Part shown: in pieces, positions 25,707 through 35,634 of the stretch
Position numbering within the stretch: the first letter of the stretch is position 1
Layout: the number at the start of each line of letters is the position of its first letter
NCBI GenBank assembly: GCA_963825415.1
Contig: CAWGTD010000006.1
Location: 62,001 to 126,000, forward strand
Source of the DNA: BP-464 sp963825415
GTDB taxonomy: Bacteria; Actinomycetota; Thermoleophilia; Solirubrobacterales; Solirubrobacteraceae
Reading direction: 5' to 3'
Length of the DNA stretch: 64,000 nucleotides
Notes under the pieces: generated by a model
Told to the model about the DNA's origin: nothing
Seen by the model: only the letters and a program-made list of their open reading frames with translations
Database searches by the model: none
Position numbers and translations under genes: made by a program

Positions 25707-25895
25707 TTAGGCGGAGTTTCGGCGTGAAGCCTGGGCGTCGTGCCCGGCAACCCAGCGCCCGGTGCCTTCGCACCACGGGCAATCGACTTCCTGCGGGGAT
25801 CCGCCGAGATTCGAGATCACGCGGCCAGTGCCCCGGCAGGGCGGGCAGGGGCGATCATCGTCGGCAGGCGGCTCTGCGGGGGGTTCCGTGGCCAC
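25707..25895 (-). CDS. small DnaJ-like CxxCxGxG zinc-finger protein
   Basis: 62 residues. After a Pro/Glu-rich start come two Zn-binding repeats, CPPCRGTGRVISNLGG and CPWCEGTGRWV, the CxxCxGxG pattern of the DnaJ cysteine-rich domain. Two repeats make one Zn site. No J-domain or other domain is present. I have seen similar one-zinc-finger peptides in related genomes, but function is unknown. It stands alone between pilA and a divergent secreted-protein gene. Confidence 0.65.
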   Translation of the reverse strand: MATEPPAEPPADDDRPCPPCRGTGRVISNLGGSPQEVDCPWCEGTGRWVAGHDAQASRRNSA

Positions 25896-25940
25896 GGCGC
25901 GAGGAGGCTACGGGATCGGGGTCTCTAGGCTGGCTCCGAG

Positions 25941-26852
25941 ATGCGTCGCCACGCCCTCGGAGCGGCCGTCCTGTGCACGCTGGCACTGTGGCCAACCCTC
26001 GCGCCGGCGGGGCCGCTTACGGCCGCTCCGCGCGTACCTGGTGCCCCGCGCTGCACGGTGTTTCCGGCCTCCAGCCCCTGGAACCGGCGTGTCGACAAGC
26101 TGCCGGTCGCGGCGAACAGCGCGCGCTACATAAACGCGATCGGGGCGGGTATCGGGCTGCACCCCGACTTCGGCACCGGGCGAATCGGCATTCCCTACAA
26201 GGTCGTGTCGCGGAGCACCCCACGGGTCCGGGTCGGCTTCGACTACGCCGACGAGTCCGACCGGGCGCCCTATCCGATTCCCTCCGACGTGCCGATCGAG
26301 GCGGGTTCGGACCACCACATCCTGCTCGTCGACCGCGATGCCTGCCGGCTGTACGAGCTCTTCGCCGCCGAGAGACGGGCCGGCGGGGCGTGGCACGCTG
26401 GCTCGGGAGCGATCTGGAACCTGCGCTCGAACCACCTGCGCCCGGCCGGCTGGACGTCGGCCGACGCCGCCGGCCTGCCGATCCTGCCCGGTCTGGCTCG
26501 CTACAACGAGGTGCGCGCCGGCGCGATCCGCCACGCGCTGCGCTTCACCGTTCCCCGCACGCGCCGCGCGTACATCTTCCCGGCGCGCCATTTCGCCTCT
26601 TCGAGCAACGACCCCGCCCTGCCCCCGATGGGCCTGCGCGTACGGCTGCGGCCCGATTTCGACGTGTCCGGCTTCCCGCGGCAGCCGCGGATCGTCCTGA
26701 CCGCGTTGAAGCGCTACGGGATGATCCTCGCCGACAACGGATCGCCTTGGTACATCACGGGCGCGCCGTCGCCGCATTGGAGCAACGACGACCTCCACGT
26801 GCTCAATCGCGTCCACGGCTCGGACTTCGAGGTGGTGGACGCCGGCCGTTGA
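25941..26852 (+). CDS. secreted protein of unknown function
   Basis: 303 residues with a Sec signal peptide (MRRHALGAAVLCTLALWPTLAPAG). The mature part has SPWNRRVDKLPV, GIPYKVVS, DHHILLVDRDACRLYELF, GAIWNLRSNHLRP, FTVPRTRRAYIFPARHFA and a C-terminal GMILADNGSPWYITGAPSPHW. The Trp/Asn/Asp-rich segments look like an extracellular carbohydrate-binding or hydrolase-like fold, but I recognise no family and no catalytic residues with confidence. Its stop overlaps the gluQRS TTG start, which suggests co-transcription by chance and not shared function. Confidence 0.75.
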   Translation: MRRHALGAAVLCTLALWPTLAPAGPLTAAPRVPGAPRCTVFPASSPWNRRVDKLPVAANSARYINAIGAGIGLHPDFGTGRIGIPYKVVSRSTPRVRVGFDYADESDRAPYPIPSDVPIEAGSDHHILLVDRDACRLYELFAAERRAGGAWHAGSGAIWNLRSNHLRPAGWTSADAAGLPILPGLARYNEVRAGAIRHALRFTVPRTRRAYIFPARHFASSSNDPALPPMGLRVRLRPDFDVSGFPRQPRIVLTALKRYGMILADNGSPWYITGAPSPHWSNDDLHVLNRVHGSDFEVVDAGR

Positions 26853-27718
26853 CCGGCCGCTACGCGCCGAGCCCGACCGGGCCGCTGCATCTCGGCAACC
26901 TCCGCACCGCGCTGCTGGCCTGGCTCTACGCCCGCGCGGCGGGATCGCGCTTCCTGCTGCGCGTGGAGGACCTCGACGTCGGCAGGGTGCGGCCGGAGCA
27001 CGAGCGCGGCCAGCTGGCCGACCTCCGCGCGATCGGCCTGGACTGGGACGGCGAGCCCGTCCGCCAGTCCGAGCGCGGCGCGCTATATGCAGCGGCGCTC
27101 GAGCGCCTCGACGTCTACCCCTGTTACTGCACGCGCGCCGAGATCCGCGAAGCGGTCTCCGCACCGCACGGCGCGGCGACCGAGGCCGCCTACCCGGGGA
27201 CCTGCCGCGAGCTGAGCGCGAGCGAGCGCGCGGCGCGCCGGGCACACACGGCCGGAGGCCGTGGGTCGGGCGCTGGGCGGCCCCCGGCTCTGCGCGTGCG
27301 CGCCGACGGGGCGGTCGACGACTTCGTCGTGCGCCGCAACGACGGCGCGTACGCCTACAACCTCGCCGTGGTGGTCGACGACGCCGAGCAGGGCATCGAG
27401 GAGGTCGTGCGCGGCGCCGACCTGCTGGAGACGACCCCGCGCCAGGTATGGCTGGCCGCACGGCTCGGGGTGGCCGCGCCCCGCTACGTCCACGTCCCCC
27501 TGGTGCTCGGCCCCGACGGCGTGCGCCTGGCCAAGCGCCACGGAGCGGTGACGCTGGCGGATCGCGCAGCGTTGGGCGAGGACGCGGTGGCGGTGCGCGG
27601 GCTGCTGGCCGCGAGCCTCGGCCTGGCGCAGCAGGGCGAGCGGCCGGCCCCCGAGGAGCTGCTCGCACGCTTCGACCTCGCGGCGCTGCCGACCGAGCCG
27701 TGGACACTGCCGTCATGA
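26849..27718 (+). CDS. gluQRS: glutamyl-Q tRNA(Asp) synthetase
   Basis: 289 residues, a truncated GluRS paralogue that attaches glutamate to queuosine in tRNA(Asp). It has YAPSPTGPLHLGNLRTAL (HIGH-like), the Zn-binding cluster CYCTRAEI with YPGTCRE, RRNDGAYAYNLAVVVDDA, and the KMSKS-like LAKRHGA. The anticodon-binding domain is absent, as in the family. The start is a TTG at 26849 overlapping the previous stop (TTGA). It implies that the tRNA is queuosine-modified. Confidence 0.93.
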   Translation: MTGRYAPSPTGPLHLGNLRTALLAWLYARAAGSRFLLRVEDLDVGRVRPEHERGQLADLRAIGLDWDGEPVRQSERGALYAAALERLDVYPCYCTRAEIREAVSAPHGAATEAAYPGTCRELSASERAARRAHTAGGRGSGAGRPPALRVRADGAVDDFVVRRNDGAYAYNLAVVVDDAEQGIEEVVRGADLLETTPRQVWLAARLGVAAPRYVHVPLVLGPDGVRLAKRHGAVTLADRAALGEDAVAVRGLLAASLGLAQQGERPAPEELLARFDLAALPTEPWTLPS

Positions 27719-27960
27719 GCTCGACGCGGTTCGTCCGCTACTACCTGCCCGCCATCGTCGTCGTGGGCGGCGTGGTGGCGATCGCCCTGGGCCCGGAGGA
27801 CATCCGCTGGGAAGGTGGACTCGGCATCGTCGGCGCGGGTCTGGCGATCTGGATGATCAACGCGATGTTCCGCCTCGGCGCCAGCGGCGACCGCGAGCGC
27901 GACGACGAGGAGCGCGCGCGCGAGTACTTCGATCGCCACGGTCGCTGGCCCGACGAGTAG
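27715..27960 (+). CDS. small membrane protein, unknown
   Basis: 81 residues: a short start, two membrane helices (YYLPAIVVVGGVVAIAL and GGLGIVGAGLAIWMINAMF), then a charged tail GDRERDDEERAREYFDRHGRW. Its ATG overlaps the gluQRS stop. No family recognised; the acidic/basic tail would face the cytoplasm or exterior depending on topology. Confidence 0.7.
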   Translation: MSSTRFVRYYLPAIVVVGGVVAIALGPEDIRWEGGLGIVGAGLAIWMINAMFRLGASGDRERDDEERAREYFDRHGRWPDE

Positions 27961-27982
27961 GGGCCGAGTAGGGTCCGCCGCG

Positions 27983-29158
27983 ATGGACGCGGTGCACGAG
28001 TTGGCCGGGCGGGCGCGCGAGACCGGGCGGCTCGGCATCGACACGGAGTTCATGGGCGAGGGCCGCTACCGCTCGCTGCTGTGTCTGGTCCAAGTGGCCG
28101 TCGACGGCCCTCCCGACGCGGACACCGCGCGTGTCGAAGTGCTCGACCCACTCGACGACTCGCTCGACCCGCGGCCGATCGCCGAGCTGCTCGCCGACCC
28201 CGAGATCGAGGTCGTGATGCACGCCGGCCGCCAGGACGTGGCGCTGCTGCGGCGGGTGTGGAACACCGAGGTGAGCAACGTGTTCGACACCCAGCTCGCC
28301 GCGGGCTTCGCCGGTCTGCGGGCGCAGCTGGGCTACGAGGCGCTGCTGAGCGAGCTGCTCGGCGTTCGGCTGCACAAGTCGGCGAGCTTCACGCGCTGGG
28401 ACGCGCGCCCGCTGTCGGACGAGCAGCTCTCGTACGCGCGCGAGGACGTCCTGCACCTGCTCGCGCTCGCCGACGCCCTCCAGGAGCGGCTGGCCGAGCT
28501 CGGCCGCCTCGACTGGGCGCGCGAGGAGTGCCGCGCGCTGGAGGCCTCCAGCGACGTGCGCGAGGTCGGTGCGGTCTTCGACCGGCTGCCGCGGATCAAC
28601 TCGCTGGAGCCCGCGCAGCGCGCGGTCGCGCGCGAGCTCGCCGAGTGGCGCGAACGCACCGCTCAGCAAGCCGACCGGCCGGTCCAGACCGTGCTCGCCG
28701 ACGCCGGCCTGGTCGAGGTCGCCAAGCGCAGGCCACGCACCCTGGAGCGCCTGCGCCAGATCCGCGGGCTGAACGAGTCCGCCGTACATCGCCGCGGCAA
28801 GGCGATCCTCGAGGCCGTCGAACGCGGTCGCGAGCGGCCGCCGATTCCCGTGGAGGGCGTGCGCCCCGCCCAGCCGCTGCCCGAGGACGCCGCGCTGATC
28901 GCGCTCGGCGAGGCGCTGGTGCGGGCCCGGGCCCTGGACGCGAAGCTGGCCTATGAGCTGATCGCCGCGCGCGCCGACCTGCAGCGCATCGCGCTTGCCG
29001 TGCGCGACGGCGCGCCAGAGCCGGAGGTCCGCACGCTGGAGGGCTGGCGCCGCGAGCTGGTGGGCGCCGAGCTGATCGACCTCCTACGCGGCCGTGTGAG
29101 CCTGCGCGTTGGTTCCGACCGGCGTGTGCACGTCGAAGGCGTGCAGGCAGTGCTCTGA
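27983..29158 (+). CDS. rnd: ribonuclease D
   Basis: 391-residue 3'-5' exoribonuclease acting in tRNA 3' maturation. The DEDD exonuclease domain shows GIDTEFMGEGRY (Asp20, Glu22), VMHAGRQDVALLRR, FDTQLAAGF and the DEDDy motif YAREDVLHLL. One or two HRDC helical domains follow (LPRINSLEPAQRAVARELAEWRE region split). The ATG is at 27983. The last 75 bp overlap the 3' end of the permease gene on the other strand, so the two transcripts are complementary there. Confidence 0.92.
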   Translation: MDAVHELAGRARETGRLGIDTEFMGEGRYRSLLCLVQVAVDGPPDADTARVEVLDPLDDSLDPRPIAELLADPEIEVVMHAGRQDVALLRRVWNTEVSNVFDTQLAAGFAGLRAQLGYEALLSELLGVRLHKSASFTRWDARPLSDEQLSYAREDVLHLLALADALQERLAELGRLDWAREECRALEASSDVREVGAVFDRLPRINSLEPAQRAVARELAEWRERTAQQADRPVQTVLADAGLVEVAKRRPRTLERLRQIRGLNESAVHRRGKAILEAVERGRERPPIPVEGVRPAQPLPEDAALIALGEALVRARALDAKLAYELIAARADLQRIALAVRDGAPEPEVRTLEGWRRELVGAELIDLLRGRVSLRVGSDRRVHVEGVQAVL

Positions 29159-30331
29159 GCAGAAGTACACGGGCCGCCCGCCGACCTCCAGCGACAGCGC
29201 CTTGTCGCGGTCGACCTTCATCCCGCACACCGGATCGGTCGCGCCGCGCCGCACGGTCAGCCAGAACAGCGCCGCGAACACCGCGGCGCCGAAGATGTTC
29301 AGGAACAGCTTGTAGTCGACCCCGATGCTGCCGAACACGTCGTCGGCGGTCGGGCGCTCGGCGGGGATCAGGCCCGCACCGCTGAAGACGAGGTCGACGA
29401 CGAGGGCCGCCACCACCATCGTCACGAACATCAGACCGGTGATCCGCAGGGCGAACCCGGTGCCGTAGTACTTGCGGTAGGCGAGCAGGATCGGCAGCAC
29501 GATCAGGTCGGCGAAGATGAACGCCATCACGCCCGCGAAGCTGATGCCGCCCGACCACAGCACGGCGGCCAGCGGGACGTTCCCCACCGAGCAGACGAAG
29601 CTCAGAACGGCGATCACGGGGCCGATGAAGGCGCCCCAGACGACTTGGACCGCGCTGGGCGCGTCGGTCAGGAACAGGCCGTTGAAGAAGTCCATGCCGA
29701 GCTGGGCGATGAACCCCGCAAGCAAAAAGCCGAGCGCGATCTCCTTGTAGAGCATCTGCACGTCGCCGCGGAAGTTGTGCGCGACATCAGACCACGCGCG
29801 CGCGGTCGTGAGGCGTTCGCGCCACGTCATCTGCTCGCCCGCCATGTGGTGCTGGTGGCCGGTCGCAGCCTCGCGCGCGTGCGCGCGGGCGTCCTCCTCG
29901 GAGCGCCGTGAGACGAACAGCCGCAGCGCGAGCCCCATCAGCACGATCATCACGATCCCGCCGACGTACTCGGCCAGCGCGAACTGCCAGCCGATCAGCA
30001 CCCAGAGCACGAGGCCGAGCTCCCAGACGAGGTTGGTCGAGGCGAACTGGAAGGCCAGCGCGGTGGCGGCCGAGGCACCCTTGGCGAACAGCGACTTGGC
30101 GATCGCGATCGCGGCGTAGGAGCACGACGACGAGGCCGCGCCCAGCCCGGTCGCGCGCGCCAGCGGCCCGGGGCCCGAGCCGGCGAGCGCCGACTCGATG
30201 CGCTCGCGCGGGACCCACGACTGGACGATCGCGGAGATGGCGAAGCCCAGCACCAGCGCCCACCACACCTCCCAGGCCATCAGGAAGGCGTCTTTCAGGC
30301 CGTTGCCGACGACCTCGAGAACTCCGCTCAT
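29084..30331 (-). CDS. DUF318-family permease with C-terminal YHS metal-binding domain
   Basis: 415 residues. Eight to ten membrane helices with the two family repeats: ATGLGAASSSCSYAAIAIAKS and LSFVCSVGNVPLAAVLWSGG (each split here), which carry the paired Cys/Ser signatures of the ArsP/DUF318 group. A His-rich loop (GHQHHMAGEQ) sits in the middle. The C-terminus is a YHS domain, DPVCGMKVD and GRPVYFCSEHCLHAF, likely a Cu or Ag/As-binding site. It is divergent from csoR across a CsoR-type operator, which makes copper efflux or handling the best guess. ArsP-like organoarsenic export is the alternative. Confidence 0.85.
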   Translation of the reverse strand: MSGVLEVVGNGLKDAFLMAWEVWWALVLGFAISAIVQSWVPRERIESALAGSGPGPLARATGLGAASSSCSYAAIAIAKSLFAKGASAATALAFQFASTNLVWELGLVLWVLIGWQFALAEYVGGIVMIVLMGLALRLFVSRRSEEDARAHAREAATGHQHHMAGEQMTWRERLTTARAWSDVAHNFRGDVQMLYKEIALGFLLAGFIAQLGMDFFNGLFLTDAPSAVQVVWGAFIGPVIAVLSFVCSVGNVPLAAVLWSGGISFAGVMAFIFADLIVLPILLAYRKYYGTGFALRITGLMFVTMVVAALVVDLVFSGAGLIPAERPTADDVFGSIGVDYKLFLNIFGAAVFAALFWLTVRRGATDPVCGMKVDRDKALSLEVGGRPVYFCSEHCLHAFDVHTPVGTNAQAHTAA

Positions 30332-30348
30332 GGGATGCAGCCTATCAC

Positions 30349-30365
30349 ATACCCCCGGGGGGTAT
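30349..30365. promoter_or_regulatory. CsoR-type palindromic operator
   Basis: ATACCCCCGGGGGGTAT is a near-perfect palindrome of the kind bound by CsoR/RcnR-family repressors, centred between the divergent permease (start 30331) and csoR (start 30382). For csoR, TGCTAGAGT at 30367-30375 is a plausible extended -10, putting the start of transcription at about the ATG itself (leaderless). Repressor bound here would block both promoters until metal binds. Confidence 0.8.
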
Positions 30366-30381
30366 CTGCTAGAGTGGGCCC

Positions 30382-30669
30382 ATGGCTACCGACACGCGCG
30401 GCTATACCGCCACCAAGGACGAGGTTCGCAACCGGCTGCGCCGCATCGAGGGCCAGGTCCGAGGCGTGCAGGCGATGGTCTCCGACGACCGCTATTGCAT
30501 CGACGTCCTCACGCAGATCTCGGCCATCCAGGCCGCTCTCGACAAGGTGGCGCTCGGTCTGCTCGACGACCACGCCCATCACTGCGTCATGGGCGCCGAG
30601 CAAGCCGACCGCGGCGAGAAGACCGACGAGCTGATGGCCGCGGTCGGGCGCCTCATGCGCCGCGGCTAG
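30382..30669 (+). CDS. csoR: CsoR-family metal-sensing repressor
   Basis: 95-residue all-helical tetrameric repressor. RNRLRRIEGQVRGVQAMV is the DNA-contact helix motif. The Cu(I) ligand triad Cys39, His64 and Cys68 has the same 25- and 4-residue spacing as in M. tuberculosis CsoR. The residues between (CIDVLTQISAIQAALDKV) are typical. No ribosome site precedes the ATG. Next to a matching palindrome and a YHS-tailed permease, copper is the likely inducer. The stop codon lies inside a CGGCTAG tandem repeat. Confidence 0.92.
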   Translation: MATDTRGYTATKDEVRNRLRRIEGQVRGVQAMVSDDRYCIDVLTQISAIQAALDKVALGLLDDHAHHCVMGAEQADRGEKTDELMAAVGRLMRRG

Positions 30670-30683
30670 CGGCTAGCGGCTAG
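30663..30683. repeat. CGGCTAG x3 tandem heptamer at the csoR stop
   Basis: Three direct copies of CGGCTAG. Because the unit is 7 bp, the three TAG triplets (30667, 30674, 30681) fall in all three plus-strand frames; the first is the csoR stop. Confidence 0.85.
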
Positions 30684-30704
30684 CGCGGGCCGCACCGCGG
30701 GCGA

Positions 30705-30932
30705 TTTCGGCACGAGGCGGGGTGGCAGGACAGGGCAGTTAGGGGACGAGGATGTCGCCGCCGGCACACACGCGTGCGCCTTCCGCGAGCAACCGGGGCA
30801 TTGAGACGACGATTCGGGCGTCCGGCCGGGGCCGTGACCAACCGCGGCTCTTTGGCAACCACTGCCCCGCACGGAAGACCACCGGCGCCCCGTAGCGCCG
30901 GCCACTCCCTCCCCTAACTGCCCTGCCCCGCC
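30705..30932 (-). repeat. dispersed repeat copy 2 within an inverted-repeat element
   Basis: 30705-30797, read on the minus strand, matches the repeat at 3463-3556 (about three quarters identity by eye over some 93 bp). Its core ggcaggacagggcagttagg (30724-30743) recurs inverted at 30910-30932 (tcccctaactgccctgcccc). The gap between csoR and the GNAT gene is therefore framed by inverted repeats of about 23 bp, 209 bp apart outer edge to outer edge. No reading frame or transposase is present, so it resembles a MITE or a structured intergenic RNA. Nothing else is recognised in 30670-30934. Confidence 0.65.
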
Positions 30933-30934
30933 GG

Positions 30935-31453
30935 CTACCTCTGAGCGGCCTCGCCCAGCAGGCGCTCGACGAGCACGCAGTCGCGCCACTCGCCGTCGAG
31001 GCGGCCGTGGCGGCGCTGGACGCCGACGACCTCGAAGCCGGCCGCCCGGTGCGCGGCGAGGCTGGCGGCGTTGTCGGAGAACACGCGGGACGTCAACTTG
31101 TGCAGGCCCTGGCGCTCGGCCGCCTCGCACAGCTCACGCAGCAGCCGTGCGCCCACCCCTCCCCCACGCGCGGCGCGGTCGACGTAGACGCCGTGCTCGC
31201 CGATGCCCTCGTAGGCGCAGCGGTCCGAGTACGCCGAGACCGCTGCGAAGCCCACGACGCGGCCCTCGGCCTCGGCGACCAGCAGCGGCAGGCCGTTGTC
31301 GAGCCAGCCAGAGACGTCCTCGGCGGTGCGCAGGCGCGTCTCGAACGTCGCCACGCGATCCTCGATGCCCTGGTTGTAGACCGCCGCGATCGCCGCGGCG
31401 TCCTGGGGCCCCGCGGCGCGGATGGCAAGCGGCAGCTCGGGGGTCGTGCTCAC
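30935..31453 (-). CDS. GNAT acetyltransferase, phosphinothricin N-acetyltransferase-like
   Basis: 172 residues. It has AIRAAGPQDAAAIAAVYNQGIEDRVATFET (split), a segment typical of the Pat/ArsN1/YncA branch, then SAYSDRCAYEGIGEHGVYVDRAARGGGVGARLL with the acetyl-CoA loop RGGGVG, and FSDNAASLAAHRAAGFEVVG. It acetylates the amino group of a small amino acid-like molecule in the cytoplasm. Arsinothricin, phosphinothricin or methionine sulfoximine are family substrates, but which applies cannot be told. The start is a GTG at 31453. It sits 27 bp downstream of pilC. Confidence 0.88.
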   Translation of the reverse strand: MSTTPELPLAIRAAGPQDAAAIAAVYNQGIEDRVATFETRLRTAEDVSGWLDNGLPLLVAEAEGRVVGFAAVSAYSDRCAYEGIGEHGVYVDRAARGGGVGARLLRELCEAAERQGLHKLTSRVFSDNAASLAAHRAAGFEVVGVQRRHGRLDGEWRDCVLVERLLGEAAQR

Positions 31454-31480
31454 CCCCGGAAGGCTACGGCCGGCCCCGCG

Positions 31481-32689
31481 CTAGCGGATCTGGTCGTAGA
31501 CCTTGAAGAGCGGCAGGTACATCGAGATGACGATGAACCCGACGATGCCGCCGACGACCACGATCATCACCGGCTCGAGGATCGAGGTCAGCGACTTGAC
31601 GGCCGCGTCGACCTGGTCCTCGTAGAACTCGGCGATCTTGGTGAGCATGACGTCCATCGCCGCGGTCTCCTCGCCGACGCCGACCATGTGGGCGACCATC
31701 GTCGGGAAGATGTCGAGCTCCTTCAGCGGGCCGGCGATCGTGCCGCCCTGCTTGACGGAGGCGACGACGTCCTGCATCGCGTCCTCCACGACCCAGTTGC
31801 CGGCGGTCTTGCCGGTGATGTCGAGCGCCTGGAGCAGCGGCACGCCCGCGGAGATGAGCGCCGAGAACGTCCGCGACCAGCGGGCGAGCGCGACCTTGTG
31901 GACGATGGCGCCGATCTTGAAGGGGATGCGCAGGCGGAACTTGTCCCACCGCTCGCGGCCCTTCTCGGTCGCCTTGAAGCGCTTGAAGCCCCAGATCGTG
32001 CCGACGATGGTGAACGGCATGGTCCACCACCAGGCCTTGGCGATGTTGGACATCGCGACCGTGAACTTGGTGATCGTCGGCAGATCGCCGCCGAACTGCT
32101 TGAAGATCCCGGCGAACACCGGCACGAGGAACGTCACCAGCGCGAACAGGACGATCATCGCGAAGGACGTCACGACGGCCGGGTAGACCATCGCCGACTT
32201 GATCTGCCGGCGCAGTGCGTCCTCCTTCTCGAGCTGGTCGGCGACCCGCAACAGCGAGGCCTCCAGCACACCGCCGGTCTCCCCCGCGCGCGTCATGGCG
32301 ACGAACAGGCGGTTGAAGACCGTCGGGTGACGCTCCATGGCGTCCGAGAGAGGCAGGCCGGCCTCGACGTCCTTGCGGACCTCGACGAGGCTGCCCTGAA
32401 GCTTCTTGTTCTCGGTCTGCGTCTCGAGGACGTAGAGCGAGCGAAGGATGCTCATGCCCGAGCTGACCATGGTCGCCAGCTGGCGGGTCATGATCGTCAG
32501 CTCTTCGGCCTTGATCCGCTGGAAGCGGGCGAGGCTGATCTCCTTGGACCGGTGCTTGTCGGCGATGTCGAGGACGATCAGGCCGCGCGAGCGCAGCTGA
32601 TCGGCCACAGCCTGCTTGGACTCGGCCTCGACCTCGCCCTTGGCGGGCAGGCCGGCGAGATCCATTGCCTTGAAGACGTATGTGGTCAC
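31481..32689 (-). CDS. pilC: type IV pilus inner-membrane platform protein PilC
   Basis: 402 residues with two T2SF domains (about 70-190 and 270-395), each with the pattern RQLATMVSSGMSILRSL or RTFSALISAGVPLLQAL. Three membrane helices are visible: around SAMVYPAVVTSFAMIVLFALV, the AWWWTMPFTIVGTIWGF segment, and the C-terminal EPVMIVVVGGIVGFIVISMY. PilC couples the PilB/PilT motors to pilin insertion. The GTG at 32689 gives the family start (TTYVFKAMDLAG) and is preferred to an upstream ATG. Confidence 0.94.
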   Translation of the reverse strand: MTTYVFKAMDLAGLPAKGEVEAESKQAVADQLRSRGLIVLDIADKHRSKEISLARFQRIKAEELTIMTRQLATMVSSGMSILRSLYVLETQTENKKLQGSLVEVRKDVEAGLPLSDAMERHPTVFNRLFVAMTRAGETGGVLEASLLRVADQLEKEDALRRQIKSAMVYPAVVTSFAMIVLFALVTFLVPVFAGIFKQFGGDLPTITKFTVAMSNIAKAWWWTMPFTIVGTIWGFKRFKATEKGRERWDKFRLRIPFKIGAIVHKVALARWSRTFSALISAGVPLLQALDITGKTAGNWVVEDAMQDVVASVKQGGTIAGPLKELDIFPTMVAHMVGVGEETAAMDVMLTKIAEFYEDQVDAAVKSLTSILEPVMIVVVGGIVGFIVISMYLPLFKVYDQIR

Positions 32690-32708
32690 GGAGTTCTGCC
32701 TTTCCGCT

Positions 32709-33791
32709 CTAGGCGGCCAGTCCGACGCCACTGCCGAGCAGCCTGCGCAGCTCCTCCGGCGTCGAGGAAATGGTCTCGGCCACAGCGCGGGTGATCTTTC
32801 CGGCGCGGATCAGGGTCGCCAGTGCGGCGTCCATGGTCTGCATCCCGCTGTTCGAGCCGGTCTGCATGACGCTGTAGACCTGATGCGACTTGCCCTCACG
32901 GATGAGGTTGCGGACGGCCGGGGTCGCGACGAGCACCTCGCAGGCAGCGACACGACCAGCACCATCGGCGGTCTGCACGAGCTGCTGGGTGATCACGCCC
33001 TCCAGCGAGACGCCGAGCTGGGCGCGAACCTGGCCCTGCTGCTCGGCCGGGAAGACGTCGATGATGCGGTCGATCGTCTGCGGCGCGTCCTGCGTGTGCA
33101 GCGTCGCGAAGACGAGGTGGCCGGTCTCGGCCGCGGTCAGCGCCGTCCGGATCGTGTCCAGATCGCGCATCTCGCCGACGAGGATGACGTCGGGGTCCTG
33201 GCGCAGCGCGCCCTTCAGCGCGGCGCCGAAGGACTGCGCGTCGAAGCCCAGCTCACGCTGGTTGACGATGCACTTCTTGTGGCCGTGGAGGAACTCGATC
33301 GGATCCTCGATGGTCATGATGTGCTGCTCGCGCGTCGAGTTGATCTCGTCGATCATCGCGGCGAGAGTCGTCGACTTGCCCGAGCCGGTCGGGCCCGTGA
33401 CGAGCACGAATCCACGCGGCTTCTTGGTCAGCTCATGGACGATCGGCGGGAGGCCGAGCTCGTCGATGCTCAGGATCCCGAACGGGATCAGGCGGAAGGC
33501 GGCACCGACCGACGCGCGCTGGAAGTAGGCGTTGACGCGGAAGCGGGCCTTCCCGGGGACCGAGTAGGCGAAGTCCAGCTGCCAGTCGGTCTCGAGACGC
33601 TGGCGCTGGTGGTTCGTGAGGATCGAGTAGACGAGCTCACGGGTGTCGGACGGGCTTAGCTTCGGGAAGTCCTCGAGCGCCGTGAGCCGGCCACGCACGC
33701 GGACGGTCGGGTGGGCCCCGGCGGTCAGGTGGAGGTCGGACGCCTGGCGGGCGACGACATCGAGCAGCAGGTCGGCGAGATCAAAGCGCAT
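32709..33791 (-). CDS. pilT: type IV pilus retraction ATPase PilT
   Basis: 360 residues from the ATG at 33791 (an upstream ATG at 33836 would add 15 residues without a ribosome site). ASDLHLTAGAHPTVRVRG is the family start; GPTGSGKSTTLAAM is Walker A; TIEDPIEFLH is the Asp box; GEMRDLDTIRTAL is Walker B; HLVFATLHTQDA is the His box. VRNLIREGK near the C-terminus is the retraction-ATPase hallmark. This marks it as PilT, so pili here should be retractile (twitching or DNA uptake). Confidence 0.95.
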   Translation of the reverse strand: MRFDLADLLLDVVARQASDLHLTAGAHPTVRVRGRLTALEDFPKLSPSDTRELVYSILTNHQRQRLETDWQLDFAYSVPGKARFRVNAYFQRASVGAAFRLIPFGILSIDELGLPPIVHELTKKPRGFVLVTGPTGSGKSTTLAAMIDEINSTREQHIMTIEDPIEFLHGHKKCIVNQRELGFDAQSFGAALKGALRQDPDVILVGEMRDLDTIRTALTAAETGHLVFATLHTQDAPQTIDRIIDVFPAEQQGQVRAQLGVSLEGVITQQLVQTADGAGRVAACEVLVATPAVRNLIREGKSHQVYSVMQTGSNSGMQTMDAALATLIRAGKITRAVAETISSTPEELRRLLGSGVGLAA

Positions 33792-33864
33792 GTTGTTCGA
33801 TGTAATCGGCCGATGCGGCGCCGGATTGAGCGCCATTTGGCGCGGCGGACAAATCGCAGAAAAC

Positions 33865-35634
<1,770 letters not shown>

